From Bathynomus jamesi (Eukaryota > Arthropoda > Malacostraca > Isopoda > Cirolanidae): a stretch of DNA of 64,000 nt. The position numbers and the translations under genes were made by a program. Of this stretch, positions 32,972 to 46,300 are shown piece after piece (within the stretch, counting starts at the first letter, position 1; each line of letters opens with the position of its first letter). The notes under the pieces were generated by a model. That model searched no databases and had not been told where the DNA came from. It saw only the letters and a program-made list of their open reading frames with translations. The DNA is taken from NCBI GenBank assembly GCA_023014485.1, contig JAJOZX010000091.1, positions 650,501 through 714,500 on the forward strand. The letters run 5' to 3'.

Positions 32972-34323
32972 CGAGGGCCACTTACTATATTTTGCCCTAT
33001 CTTTTTTTTTTCTTTCCACGTTTATTTGTCAGTTCCAGAAATTTTGTACACAAGTAGTTACATACCTTTCTTACAAGTTTTTATTTTCCCACGTAGTCTC
33101 CATCCTTTTCTACGGCTTTCCTCCACCTCGAAACAAGGGCCTTTATTCCTTGCTGGTAAAAGTCCGCTGGTTTCCGCTGGAGCCACCTCTAAAACTCTTC
33201 AACAACCTCATTGTCACTCTGAAACTTTCTTCCACGAATAGCATCCTTCATTGGCCCAAACAAATGGAACTCTGAAGGTGCTAGATCCGGGCTGTATGGA
33301 GGGTGGGGTAACACAGTCAAGCGCATTTTTGTGATAGCCTCTCTTGTTTGCAAACTGTTGTGTGGTCTTGCGTTATCGTGCAAAAGGACGTCTTCCAGTT
33401 TTATCTCCGGCCGAACTCGCTTTATACGTCTCTGGAGTCTCTGTAGGGTAGCAATATATGCCTCGGAGTTGATTGTTTGTCCTTTCTTAATAATGTTGAC
33501 CAGAATCACCCCGTTCATGTCCCAGAAGATGGTGGCCATAACCTTTCCTGCAGAGGGAACCATTTTGAAATTTTTCTTGCGTGGGGAGTCTGCGTGATGC
33601 CACTCCATGGATTGGCGTTTTGTTTCAGGTTCAAAGTGGTGTACCCAAGTCTCATCCCCAGTCACAATTCGTGAAAGGAAGTCATCTCCTTCTGTCTCGT
33701 TTCGAACCATCGACTCGGAAGTAATTTCTTTTCTTTAGGCTTTGTGATCTTCAGTCAGTTCGCGAGGAACAAACCGTGAACACACTTTTGAGTATCCCAG
33801 TTGCTGAATTATCGTATTCACACTTCCTTCACTAATTCGTAGCTCTAGTGATAGCTCCTTGTATGTGACGCGCAGATTTGATCGAATGATGCTCTTAGCA
33901 CGTTGCACAGTGTGAGATGTCACAGTCGATGCCGAGCTACCGCTGCGTGGCTCATCATCGAGGCTGGCTCTCCCTCTCTCCGATGATCTCACACGTTTAG
34001 ACCAGCGTCCAACTGTGCTTCGATCAACAACAGCATCTTCGTAAAGATTTTGTAGACGTTTGTGAATATTTCCAACTGTTTCCTTCTCTGCGGTTAAGAA
34101 CTCGATAACAGCTCTCTGTTTACGACGCACATCACTGTCGGACGCCATTTTCGAAACTGCGTTAACCATCGGTTTTATACAAGGAGGGAAGGTTCAAACT
34201 GGAAAAATCCGGTTATGTGAAGTGCAGAAAGTTCAAACTTACGGCCCAAAAGACATTTCAGCCTCATGGCCTATTATTTAGCTAAGAAAAAAGGGTGGGG
34301 AAAAATATATTGAGTGCCCCGAG
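32972..34323 (-). mobile_element. mariner transposon, full length but inactivated
   Basis: The ends CGAGGGCCACTTACTATATT (left) and, on the complement of the right end, CTCGGGGCACTCAATATATT form terminal inverted repeats of about 27 bp. The transposase lies between on the minus strand. At about 1352 bp it has the normal mariner size. The element stands between mirror-image TG/TA microsatellites. Confidence 0.88.
33081..34169 (-). pseudogene. mariner transposase with two in-frame stops
   Basis: The minus-strand frame is continuous for 362 codons except for a TAA at 33735-33737 and a TAG at 33189-33191; no frameshift is needed. The N-terminal part has the mariner helix-turn-helix region (RAVIEFLTAEKETVGNIHKR and a second helix set near SLELRISEGSVNTIIQQLGY). 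The catalytic part shows VTGDETWVHHFEPETKRQS, LLHDNARPHNS and YSPDLAPSEFHLFG, giving the D,D34D triad, and ends in FYQQGIKALVSRWRKAV. The preferred start is the ATG of MASDSDVRRK, 7 codons inside the longest frame. Two point mutations only suggest fairly recent death. Confidence 0.92.
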
Positions 34324-34529
34324 TGTGTGTGTGTGTGTGTATATATAATATATATGTGTGTGTGTATATATAAATTTATTGGTGTATCCTTCAGTTATAA
34401 CATAAGCTACAAAATAGCCATTTACTTATAGTTAAAAACTACGATCGCAAAAGTAATACAAAGTCATTCTATCAAACGAAATTTTCGACTTTTTGAAATC
34501 TTCATTCGAACATTGATCCACCCAGAAAA
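34324..34529. promoter_or_regulatory. Region upstream of the membrane-protein gene
   Basis: A (TG)n(TA)n tract (34324-34370) is followed by about 150 bp of AT-rich sequence before the ATG at 34530. The gene's promoter and 5' UTR should lie here or further upstream, but I see no convincing TATA or initiator. The mariner at 32972-34323 is immediately upstream and may have displaced regulatory DNA. Confidence 0.25.
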
Positions 34530-34748
34530 ATGAACATTTACATTCCGTTCATTTTAAAATTAGTGTTTATTATTTCCGCTGCAATCTTCATCCAACCTTC
34601 CGATAGCGGAAATGATCCGGAAGTGGATTTAAGTTTTGGGTTCCTTAATGAAGACGAAGAAATTATATACGTGGATTATGGCCCGCCTTACTGCAATGTC
34701 TCGAATTCATACCATCGAAATACGTGCTACTATGGCGGTACGAATAAG
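34530..34748 (+). CDS. Exon 1: signal peptide and N-terminus
   Basis: ATG at 34530 in context AGAAAAATGA opens 73 codons. Residues 1-22 (MNIYIPFILKLVFIISAAIF) form a signal peptide, with likely cleavage near QPSDSG. The mature start is acidic and then carries cysteines in PPYCNVSNSYHRNTCYYGG. The exon ends AAT AAG before GTGGGT, phase 0. Confidence 0.72.
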
Positions 34749-34815
34749 GTGGGTATAGTAGTGACCTTTGGGTATATAGGGCATGTAGATACAGACTATA
34801 ATCATATATATATAT

Positions 34816-34864
<49 letters not shown>

Positions 34865-35011
34865 TATATATTCATAACTCTTTAATGTGACGGTTTAGCA
34901 TGATTCTAAATTTGAATGAAGCATTTACCTTATATAGAAATACAATTAAAATACACAGGAATGAATCAGTGAAAGTTTCATATTATAGTAACTTTTACAC
35001 ATCAGTATGTA

Positions 35012-35073
<62 letters not shown>

Positions 35074-38000
35074 AAAATTTTCACAATACACTTGTTTGTT
35101 TACGCAAGATATATGAAATGGATAAAACATTGATAATTCAATTTTTTTAATTAAAGTGATTTTTTCCTCCTATATTTACAATTAACACCTTTAATGAAAG
35201 AAATAAAATGAAATGACAAACCTTTCGGTTTGAAGTACCGAATGCCACCCACTAACATAAACGCAGACGATGAATCATACAAATAAATTAAGCTTTTTAT
35301 CCCTGAGGGTTGAGTGCAAAAAATAAAAGTTTTGGTTGGTTGATTCGGTTTAAAAAGTCTTTCAACCACGAAGGGTCAATGAGGCGGGAGGTAATGCCAT
35401 CAACCATGAAAAATAAATCCCCTTTGAAAGGAGAATTGGGTCGAACCGAATGCATTACGTACAGCGGGTTCATCACTGTACTAGATCCCCCTTTTTTCAA
35501 ACTGACTTGGGACAGTCCTTCGGTAGGTTGTATAAGTTTTGGTAAATGTTTTCCATATAACTAAATAATTATATTGCATCTTACTCGGATCATGTACAAT
35601 GCTAATTATTCATTTATAAGCACAGGAAAAAATAAAAAATTGACTATAGACCCTATAACGAAACCTCTGGTCGAGAATAACTGAAAGTAACTGTAAAATA
35701 GAAACAAGATTTTAAACATTCTCAAACACCCTAATGAATATATTTAATACTAATTTTCTTATAAAGTCGAAACTCGTGTCAAAAAAGAACTATAACAATC
35801 AGTGGATCACTCCAGCCCTCAGTGTAACCCTAAACTGTAAACATTCTCTCTATAAATTATGGAAGAATGATATTATCAATGAACAAACATATAAAAATTA
35901 TTGTAACAGACCAAATTCACTCATAAAAACCGCAAAAACGGACCAGCGTTGTTGTCAAATCAACGAACAAAACTCTAATCCTAAAGGATTGTGGGATAAT
36001 TTAAAGATTTTAGTTAGCCAAAAAAAGAAAGAACAAATCCCATATCTTTGCTAACGCAGGACCGAATTTCCTACAGTGATCCAAAAGATATGGCTAATTT
36101 ATTGAACTATTTCTTTTCAAAAATAGCAAACAAACCGGCAGCAGCCATTCCAGACTCAGACAGTCACTACCAACAATGTATACCACAACCCACACCAAAT
36201 ACATTCTTCTTTGGACCAATTCTGCCAAACGAAACCTCAGCCACATTGAAAAAGTTAACAAAATAAAAACGCAGCTATCGGTTTAGTTCCAGTAAAAATA
36301 TACAAAATATATGTAATATATGCTGTATTGCAAAGTGGGTTTCCACAAGGATGTATCCTTAGACCCTTGTTTTTCTTAATGCACGTAAATTATTTTTATT
36401 GATCAACAGCATCAAACTGTATTCAGTACGCGGACAATACGACACTCACTTCTACACACCACGATATCAACTCCCTAAAAAATGAAGTGAACGAGCAATT
36501 AGAACTTGTCTATAAAGGGATTTATGCAAATAAGCTTTGACTGAACTTGACAAAATCATCATATATGATTGTAACTGAAAAACCTGTAATTGCGCACACT
36601 CCATTAATAAAGGGTAACACTTCTCTTGCAAAGTAAATGAAGTTAAAGTTCTTGACATCAAGTTAACTGACAAATTAACTTTCGAAAGCCACATACAACA
36701 TATCAAATAAAAACATTTTAGATTTCTCTGCATAATATTCAAACTAAAAACAATTCCCCAAAATGCTCTCCTTAAACTCATTTTTTCATCCACACAAACG
36801 GTATGGAATTATAGCAAAGAATTGTATAATAAAGAATTATATAAGATATCCACTAGAAGTAATCAATAAAATATACTTACGAACTCTTTCAAACAATGAC
36901 AACAGACAGTATCATACCTCTCCAATGTTCAGAGATCTAAATATTCTAAAACTAATGACTTATACGAACTAACTCTCGGTATCACTACGTACAAAGTTGC
37001 TCATAGTAGAAACTGTATTTCCCCTATTCACAGAGCGATCATCCCGCATCAGACCAACCATAATAATCATAATACAGTATAGGGAAGATACATACATAAG
37101 GAAAGTATTCCTATTTTTATTATTTAATTGTTATTTATTACTATATTAATAACTATCTCGTTCGCATGAAATAAGTAAATTTGTTGTCAAAGACAAGTGA
37201 AATTCTTGAAAAGTTCTTAACACCGATCGAGAAAGACACTCTCAAGCTGAAGCCTTCTTGGGTGTTTCCTGGCAAAGGCGTCTACTACCGACTGTACCTC
37301 AATCCTTTTGTCATAGTGAGTGTGGAGCAATGCGAGAGATGGATGTGAGCCTGTCCTCGGTCATGGATGCTCTCAAAATCTCTAGAAACCTTTAGGGAAA
37401 ATTAGAGAGCTCTTATTGGCACTTTTTCGATGCCAGTGTACTTTGGCGGAACTCGCTGCTCTGTAGGGGGGTGGGGGCGCCACCCTCACCTCCCCCACTG
37501 GCTACGGGCCTGTGTATGAAACCCTAAAGGTTTCTAGAGATTTTGAGAGCATCCATGACCGAGGACAGGCTCACATCCATCTCTCGCATTGCTCCACACT
37601 CACTATGACAAAAGGATTGAGGTACAGTCGGTAGTAGACGCCTTTGCCAGGAAACACCCAAGAAGGCTTCAGCTTGAGAGTGTCTTTCTCGATCGGTGTT
37701 AAGAACTTTTCAAGAATTTCACTTGTCTTTGACAACAAATTTACTTATTTCATGCGAACGAGATAGTTATTAATATAGTAATAAATAACAATTAAATAAT
37801 AAAAATACGAATACTTTCCTTATGTATGTATCTTCCCTATACTGTATATACTCTCCTATGTGAGTTCCGCTGAATGAGGCTCCCCCCTCCCCCCATGATA
37901 AATCCTGGATACGGGTCTGATACACAAACCAAATTGTTCATTGCAAACTGCAGGGAATGCTCATTCCTACACAGAGGCAAATCCTATAAATGTCAGGCAA

Positions 38001-38298
38001 GCATCATCACTAATTTTGTTTCGCAAATCACCAAAACATTTCATTAACTCCTATTAATGTACAGTATAACATCCCACTTGCATATACTTATATACATATA
38101 TAGGGTGGCGCAAAATTCAGGAGTCAATGGAGAGAGAATGGATCTTTTCCGTTGTGTGGCCGTCACTTTTTTTTAAATAAAAATTACGTTTTTCGCTAAA
38201 AAATTATAATTTAGAATTTAGAATTTAGAATTTTTTTAGTTAAAACATTTATAATTTGTGCAATGATAACCCTTTGACTCCTAACTTTTGCGCCACTC

Positions 38299-38365
<67 letters not shown>

Positions 38366-40318
38366 CAAACCCACCTACATCATTCATTCATTTCACGTGT
38401 TTAATTGTGAAATTCATCCCGTATATATATATATATATACACGTGTGTGTGTGTGTGTGTGTGTACTGAAACTTATAGATGTTACTAAACAAAAACTCGC
38501 AGTCCCTTTTTCAAAAACTACAGAGACTTATTATATTTCAGAATAAAATGGCAGAACCCTGCCAGAATTAAATGAACACCCTCCAAAAGCAAAGGAATGG
38601 ACATATGGCATCGTCCTCTTGGAACGTGATGTCCTCCAGGTGAAGTTTCCATTCCCAAACAAAGGCAGGAGGTTCCTATCTAAGATGGCTATGTAATCTT
38701 GTGAATTAAGACCTCCCTCAACGAACACAGGGTCAATTTTTTCAGTGTCAAATACCTGCCTACACCCTAACAGTACAACCACCGGATTTCACATTGTGTT
38801 GCTCTAATTTGGGATTGAACATATCGCCACAGGTTCACCACACACCAGATCCGTCCTCCTGAAGCAAACTGCTGGAATGTTGATTCATCTAAGACAAGAG
38901 TGTACCAAAACTAAGTAGACTTGTCCTCCTTCTGTATGGACCACTCATATCACTTTCTCTTATTAGGTTCAGAGAGTCCTGATCTGGATATGGAGAACCT
39001 GTGACGATATGTTAAATCCCAAATTGGTGCAACCTAATGTAAAATTCGGAGGTCGTGTTGTTATGGCGTGTGTAGGCATTTGACATTCTGAAAAAAAAAA
39101 AGAGCTATGTTTGTAGAGGAATGCTTCAATTCACAAGATTACATATCATCCATGCCTTTGTTTCGGAATGGAAACTTCACCTGGAGGACATCATGTTTCA
39201 AGAGGACGATACCACATGTCTATTCCTTTGCTTTAGGAGGGTGTTCATTTTATTCTGGCAGGGCTCTCTGTACAGTATATGCAAAATTCATAGTCTTAAA
39301 TCAGGTGCAGTCACGTTATATAAATATATTCTGAAAGTGTCCATTATATTACGCCATAGTTATATAATATGCCTCATTTATCGGTATCTCTTATTATTTT
39401 AAAATTGTATCATTTTTCATTTGTAATAATATAAATTAAATAATTATTATCGGTATTTCAACATGTATTGTTTACCGTATTGTTTACCACTTCTTATTCT
39501 CTGTTATTTCTAAGATTATCTCAATTTTCATTTGTAATAAAAAAATGAATTAAATATAACTTTATTATATTTTCGATTATATTTATTTATTTTTTATTTT
39601 CTTTTGTAAAAATTTAAATGAATCTCGAAAGATTTTTGCCTCAAAAGTTCTGATTCAAGCTTCCCAACGCGGCAAATTCAGATAAGAATGCTCTGATTAG
39701 ACTACTTGCCACTAAAAAGATACAAAATTAAACGTTAATGCCAACATTGTATAGACCTATTTGGATGTGATGTTATACCTTATGTAATGTATTCTTTCTG
39801 AATAAAGATTGTTTGCTTGTGATTATACAATGCAGAATGGTTGATAGCTAGTTGGCCTTCAACCACGAAGGCTCGACCAGAAAGTGGTAACTTCACCAAG
39901 TGGAGAAAATAAAACCACAATTTTTGATAGGATGATAATAATAAAATAATAATAATAATAATAATTATTAATAATAATAATAGTGTTTGAAGGTGTTGAA
40001 CCTCCTTCGTAACATTAAGGTCACGGGGCAGAAGGGATTTACGGGTTGCTACATCATCTGAACGCAGAAGGTCACCCATCCAACTAGTAATCAGACCCAA
40101 CGTTGCTCAACCTCGCTGATCTAACGGGAAGCGGTGTGACATATACCCACGACGAAGCTCCTTCATACGGTCGAACCGAAGGAATGACGGACAGCGAGAT
40201 TATTCCTGTTCTTCTTAACCTGTTCCCAAAACTGGCTTGAGAGAGTGTATAAATATGGCTGGATTGTATATCCCAGTATTAATATTATTAACATAATATA
40301 TCATAATAAGAAATATGA

Positions 40319-40384
<66 letters not shown>

Positions 40385-43300
40385 AGAGAGTTTTTCCATA
40401 ATATGCATACACTGTACGATGCAAGTAGGGCAATAGATATAGTGTATCTCGACTTTCAAAAAGGCTTTGACAAAGTCCCTCACGCTAGATTGATAGCTAA
40501 AGTCAAAGGACTAGGAATCACCGGGCTCGTTTCCAACTGGATTGAGGATTGGTTAAAAGATAGAAAGCAGAGAGTGGCAATAAATGGAGTGGCTTCGGAG
40601 TGGGCGCCCGTCACCAGTGGTGTCCCACAGGGTTCCGTTCTGGGTCCCTTACTTTTTATCATCTATATTAACGATATAGACGTCGGGCTTCTAAGTGCAA
40701 TCTCCAAATTTGCAGACGATACGAAATTAGGAAGTAGTGTAGGTACTGAGGAGGGCGTAAGAACGCTTCAGAACGATCTTGACAGGTTGGGCGAATGGTC
40801 TGCTACTTGGCAGATGCCATTCAACTTGGACAAATGTAAGGTAATGCACATAGGTTATAAAAACCCGAAGACCGATTACTCTCTCTTGGGAAGGAACTTG
40901 ACTGAGACCGATCTAGAGAAAGACTTAGGAGTCTATATCAGCAACGATCTGAAACCGTCGAAGCACTGTGCAGAAGTCGAAAAGAGGGCCTTAAAATTAT
41001 TAGGTTATATTAAAAGACAGTTCCAGTTTCGGAACAAAGAGACTGTAATGTCTTTTTATAATTCTCTAGTTAGACCTCAACTGGAATACTGTGCGCAGTT
41101 TTGGTCTCCATCCCTCAGGAAGGACATAGAAAGGTTAGAAAGAGTACAAGCAAGGGCTACAAAATTGATCCCTTCAATGAGAATGCAAAGCTACCAACGG
41201 AGATTGGAGCGCCTAAATCTGTTTAGCTTAGAGACGAGGAGGTTGCGGGGTCAGCTTATTCAAGTCTTCAAGATGCTCAAAGGAATAGACAGGGTAGATT
41301 ACAGAAACTTATTCTCACTTAATGCCAATCCGACAAGAAATAATGGGTTTAAACTGGAACTAAAGACATTTAGGACCTCTGTCTGCGGAAATTTCTTTTC
41401 CTATAAAATAGTTAATATCTGGAACCAACTTCCCTCAGAGGTTGTTTCCAGTCAAAGTGTAAATGTGTTTAAAAATAGGCTAGACAAAGTACTGAATACT
41501 CTCATAGTTTAAGATTAAAACATAACAAAACTCTGCAGGAGTTCGCTTGCATGGTGTCTCTGTGAGCAAGCTAAATATAGAGCTATTTATATTCTCCACT
41601 TTCCTGTAAAATTTCCTTGGCTACTTTTCCAGGGTCAAGGTATTTTCTTCAACATTTTTCCGTACCTGCCTCTGGCAGGGAGGGAGCGGAGGGTGGGGAG
41701 AGAGCCTTCTACTTTTCTATCCAGTTTTCTACTACTGCTAGGATAGTTGAAAGAAAAATAAACTTTTAATAACAGGAACCTCCTAGAGTGGACCGAAAGG
41801 TCTTTGAGGCTTCCTCTTGTCCTTGTAACTCCCTGTAACTCTCTCTCTCAGGCTGCGTGGCCATATCGTAACACCGGTTCTCGTCGATCACTGAAGTTAA
41901 GTGTCATTGGGTCTGGGTAGTGGTTGGATGGGTGACTGTCCTCTGCATCCAGATGATGTAGCAACCACTGCTTCGGATCCGTAAAGCTGTAGGTCCCCTT
42001 CGTCACATAACCTTCCCTGCAATTTAATGTAGACAAATGTAAGGTTTTGCATATAGGTTCTCGTAACAATAATTACACGTACACGATGGGCAATAGACAG
42101 TTAGTGAGCGTTGACGAGCATGGGCGCCCGCAGGTAGGGGCAAGGGGGGCGCTTGCCCCCCCCTGGAAATGCCAAGAAAATATATTAAATATTTTCTAAG
42201 AAAATATTTATATCCTAAACTTGTTGAAAAGTATCCAACTGCCTCCTAAAGGGTGAAAAATTTTATTTGTGTGCATGATAAAAGGTTGCTACCTTTTTAT
42301 TTGTTCAGAAGTCCCCCCTTAAAATTATCCCGCCAAGTTGGCAGCGTCAACTCAAGCACCTGGCTGCATGCAGTGCGTGGCAGCCATTGTTTTTGATCAG
42401 TTTTTTTTCCCTACCTATTAATACATTAAATTTTGCCCCCCCTTGGAAAAAATCCTGCGGGCGCCCATGTTGACGAGGAAGTAGATTTCGGCGTACGCGT
42501 ATCTAAGGATTTAAAAGTTAGGAACCAGTGCCTGGTGTCTTGCGCAAAAGCTAATAGGATGTTAGGCTTCATAGCGCGTAATTTCGAATTTAAATCGAAG
42601 AATATTATATTGCCCCTTTACAAGTCCCTAGTCAGGCCTCATTTAGAATATGCCGTTCAGTTTTAGTGCCCGTATTTGCGTGAGGATATTGATAGGTTGG
42701 AAAGGGTTCAGCGTCGCGCCACGAAACTAATTCCGTCATTGCGCAACAAGTCTTACGAAGATAGGATTAAAGAGTTAGACTTGCATTCACTCGAAACTAG
42801 GAGATTAAGGGGGGGAACTTATTGAAGTTTTCAAAATCGTTAATAAAATCGATAACGTAAATTTTGACAAACTGTTCACTTTCGATAATAGCAATACTCG
42901 TAATAACGGATTTAAGTTGCGTGGCAGACGATTCATTACTAACTTCGCTAAAAACTTTTTTACGTTTAAAGTAATTGATAAATGGAATAATCTTCCCGCG
43001 TCCGTCGTGAACTCTACCAGCGTTAATATGTTTAAAAACCGTTTAGATAGGCATTTTAAAAATATTAACGTTGTTTAAAATAATAAAACAATTAGGAACA
43101 GGAGTCTGGGGGTAATGGTCGAAGATGAGTCTGTTGACGATTAATGCCAGCTTGTGACATGCCAGCGTGTGATATGCCAGCAATAAAATTATATTAAAAA
43201 AAATTAGACTAACACGAACTTAAATGTAGCTCGTAGTGTAAACTAACCCACTTTTTGTTATACTCTTCATACTTTTTTTTTCTTCTTTTCTTATCTTCTC

Positions 43301-46300
43301 TTTACTTGCATGTCTGTAGTTTGCATGGTATGACAGTGTTTGAGTTAAGACTGTGTTTGCATGGTTTGTAAGCGTTCTTATTTTACCTCTTTTCATCTTT
43401 CACCCCTTTCCTGTTCTCTTCGACTATTTTTCCGACTTGTCGGCAGTGGCCGGCGGATGATGATGATGGTGAATCTTTCTCTCTCTTTTTCTGAATGAAT
43501 GTTAACCCACGAATGATAGGTTTTGCTCTTACTTAACCCCTTATTCTCTTCTTTTAACTCCCTACTCTCTTCTTTTAACCCCCTACTCTCTTCTTTCTCT
43601 CGGGGTAACCTTAGAGTGGATCTTAGGGTCTTTGTTAGCCTTAGCTTCTGTAGATCTGTAACTAATTTTGTCCTAGCTAACGGCAGACAATTTTAGTTAA
43701 CCTTTAAAACGGTTTAACAGCTTATGTATATATTGTGATTTAGCAGAATGTTTATTGACCTAATTTTTATTCCAGACAATTCGACTGATTGATGATGGAG
43801 TTTACCCGCTTCTGGAGTTCATTATCTATGAACCCACGAGACTGATATTCCATCCTGTTTGCATCCCTTGGATATTTGTCTACAACGCCTCCTACTTCAC
43901 GACACTACCCGCTTTTGTGAGTTCTAAAAACCTATACCCATTTATCAACAAGACATTCTGGCGACACTCTAAAAATTTACCTTAACTTAACGTAACCTAA
44001 CCTTATCTAAAAGCTTGTCAGTTAAATGTCACGTCGTTCAGGTGATGTTGGTCCGGGATCTAAAATGGTAATTAACCAAAGACCACAGAATCATGGGCAA
44101 TATTTGTTTTGTTTTTCAGAAAAGATTGGATTAAAGGAAAGGCTCAACACCGTATTACATCCAGAAACCTATTGAAATTTATGAACTTTTCATTGCACAG
44201 TTGCATTTAACAAAAATGTAAAAAAGATAACATCCGAAACCATCCCTGGTAGAGGGGCATGATCCCGAAAGTCACCTGACGGACTTAATACCCATTTCGT
44301 CCAGGGGAAATTTGATCGATGGTCACCTTAACATTTAATACTAATTTTTATTTTTATATCACAGACATCACAGCAGAAACTGTGTAGTACTTGGATCAGC
44401 CTTCTTAATTCAGTCGTAGATGACCTTTCGTACGGGATTCACGATGTTTTTTTGGACAACTGCACTGTCCAGAAAATTTTTTTGAAAGAACAAAGAGACT
44501 TTCGGTTCAGAAGATCCCACGTAGAACATTTGGAGTGGATTGATTGGAAAGGTTATGATGGGGACATGGACAATTCAAGCATATCAACGCTATCTCATCT
44601 ATCAACCAGTGAAGCATTCTTCCTTCGAAATTCGGCCATAGGCGATATAAAACTGGAGGCGATTCAAATAGTGAAAGGGATTTTAAAAATAAACAACACA
44701 AAAATTCGTTCCATAGAAACAAATGGGGTGACTGTTTTAAACGGGGCTCTGATCCTCGACGATGTAACTATACAACAGTTGTACACGTTGGCCTTTGTTG
44801 TAAGCGCTACCACAAACGTTATGATGAGAAATGTTAAAATTATAAATGGATCGTCTCCCTCTTTTTTGTTCCCATCCAGTCAGGTAAACAAATAGGCCTA
44901 CACTTAAAATTTTATTAAATTTTTATATCCAGAATTTCAAATCAGTTTTTTAACTAAAGAAATCGCGAACTATTAATAATGCCATTATAAACTATAAATG
45001 TCTAAAATGTAATATATTTTATAGTCAATAAAATAGTAATTTTCATTATTACTTGTTGATGTATGATGTTATATCACTCTCAGAGCGCTTCAGTTAAAAA
45101 ATTCTTACTTTCACGAATCAAAAATTTCTGTCTCTCAGAATGTAGAACTGATAAACGTGACAATCGAAGGCGAACAACTGAAGTACGACTCGAAATGGAT
45201 TGAAGAATTTGACAGAGATTTCAAAGGAAAACTTGTTACAAAGGACACGAAAGGATGTACTGAGGACGAAGGTTCACTGGAATGCAATTTTATGGGAATT
45301 CGTGAAGTAATTTTCTGTACTCCTCTAAAAATAATAAAAATAATAATAATAATAATAATAATACCAAGAGTTTCGTAATAAATTCAACTTTTTAAGTTAG
45401 TTTACAATGTCTGAAGTTAAATTAGGAATTTCACTTTAATCGTTATAGGTCATCGTGAGGGTTAGAACTTTTTATTAATAGTAAACTATGGACACTCTCT
45501 GAACTTAGCCTAACCTAACCTAACCCACGGGTGCATAGTAAGAGTAATTCACGTCATTTGTCCTTTGAACTTACTATTACCCCCGTACACTTTGTATCAG
45601 ATCAAAATAACTGACACATTCCTTCGATTAGGTTATGTTATACGATAACTTAGGTTACGTCATTTTAGGTTAGGTTAGGTGTTGATAGTTTTGACTCGCA
45701 TGCCCACAATTTGTGGGTGAGACATTCTTATAATTATATCGCATTACATCCCATCTCACATCATAATTACATCATTTCAGAAACTGTTCATTCATCTGAA
45801 CGAATTGGAAGGAATCTCCACCGTCATAATAAAAAACGCGTACAGACTGTCAGTCAACAATCCTCACTGTTATCTCAAAAACATCACGCTCTTCATTCCA
45901 ACGTGTTTGAAGTTTCGGGCCAAAATGAAATGAACACCATCTGTAATTCGACGTTGCTCATTAGGAATTGTTCAGTTGAATCTATAGCGACGTCTACTTT
46001 CGCGCACCTCGAACTGAGGGACAGTTCGATTGGTTACGTCGAGGTGGAAAACGTCACCGATTCTATTTCGAAAACTCAACTTTTAACGAAATTAAATCTT
46101 TGGTTACGAACAATGATGAACCGGAAGGCGTAATCGAAAACTGTAGAATTAACCTCATTACCAGAGCCGATATAAATGGACCTCTTACAATAACCAATTC
46201 GTCCGTTAATGAAGTAAGTAATTAACCTACTTTGATAAAGAACTTTGAACTTTCTACATAATTACTTAATATTTAATAATGAAAACATTTACAGTTTAAC

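Noticed and set aside
37860..37923. A complete hAT element around the long palindrome
   Set aside because: CTGGATACGGGTCTG here and CTGGCTACGGGCCTG at 37493 look like related ends, but they have the same orientation and no matching opposite end or target duplication was found.
41851..41950. Possible 5S rRNA gene
   Set aside because: The order fits 5S, but the sequence is diverged, lacks the proper 3' end and terminator, and joins a SINE body found at other loci.
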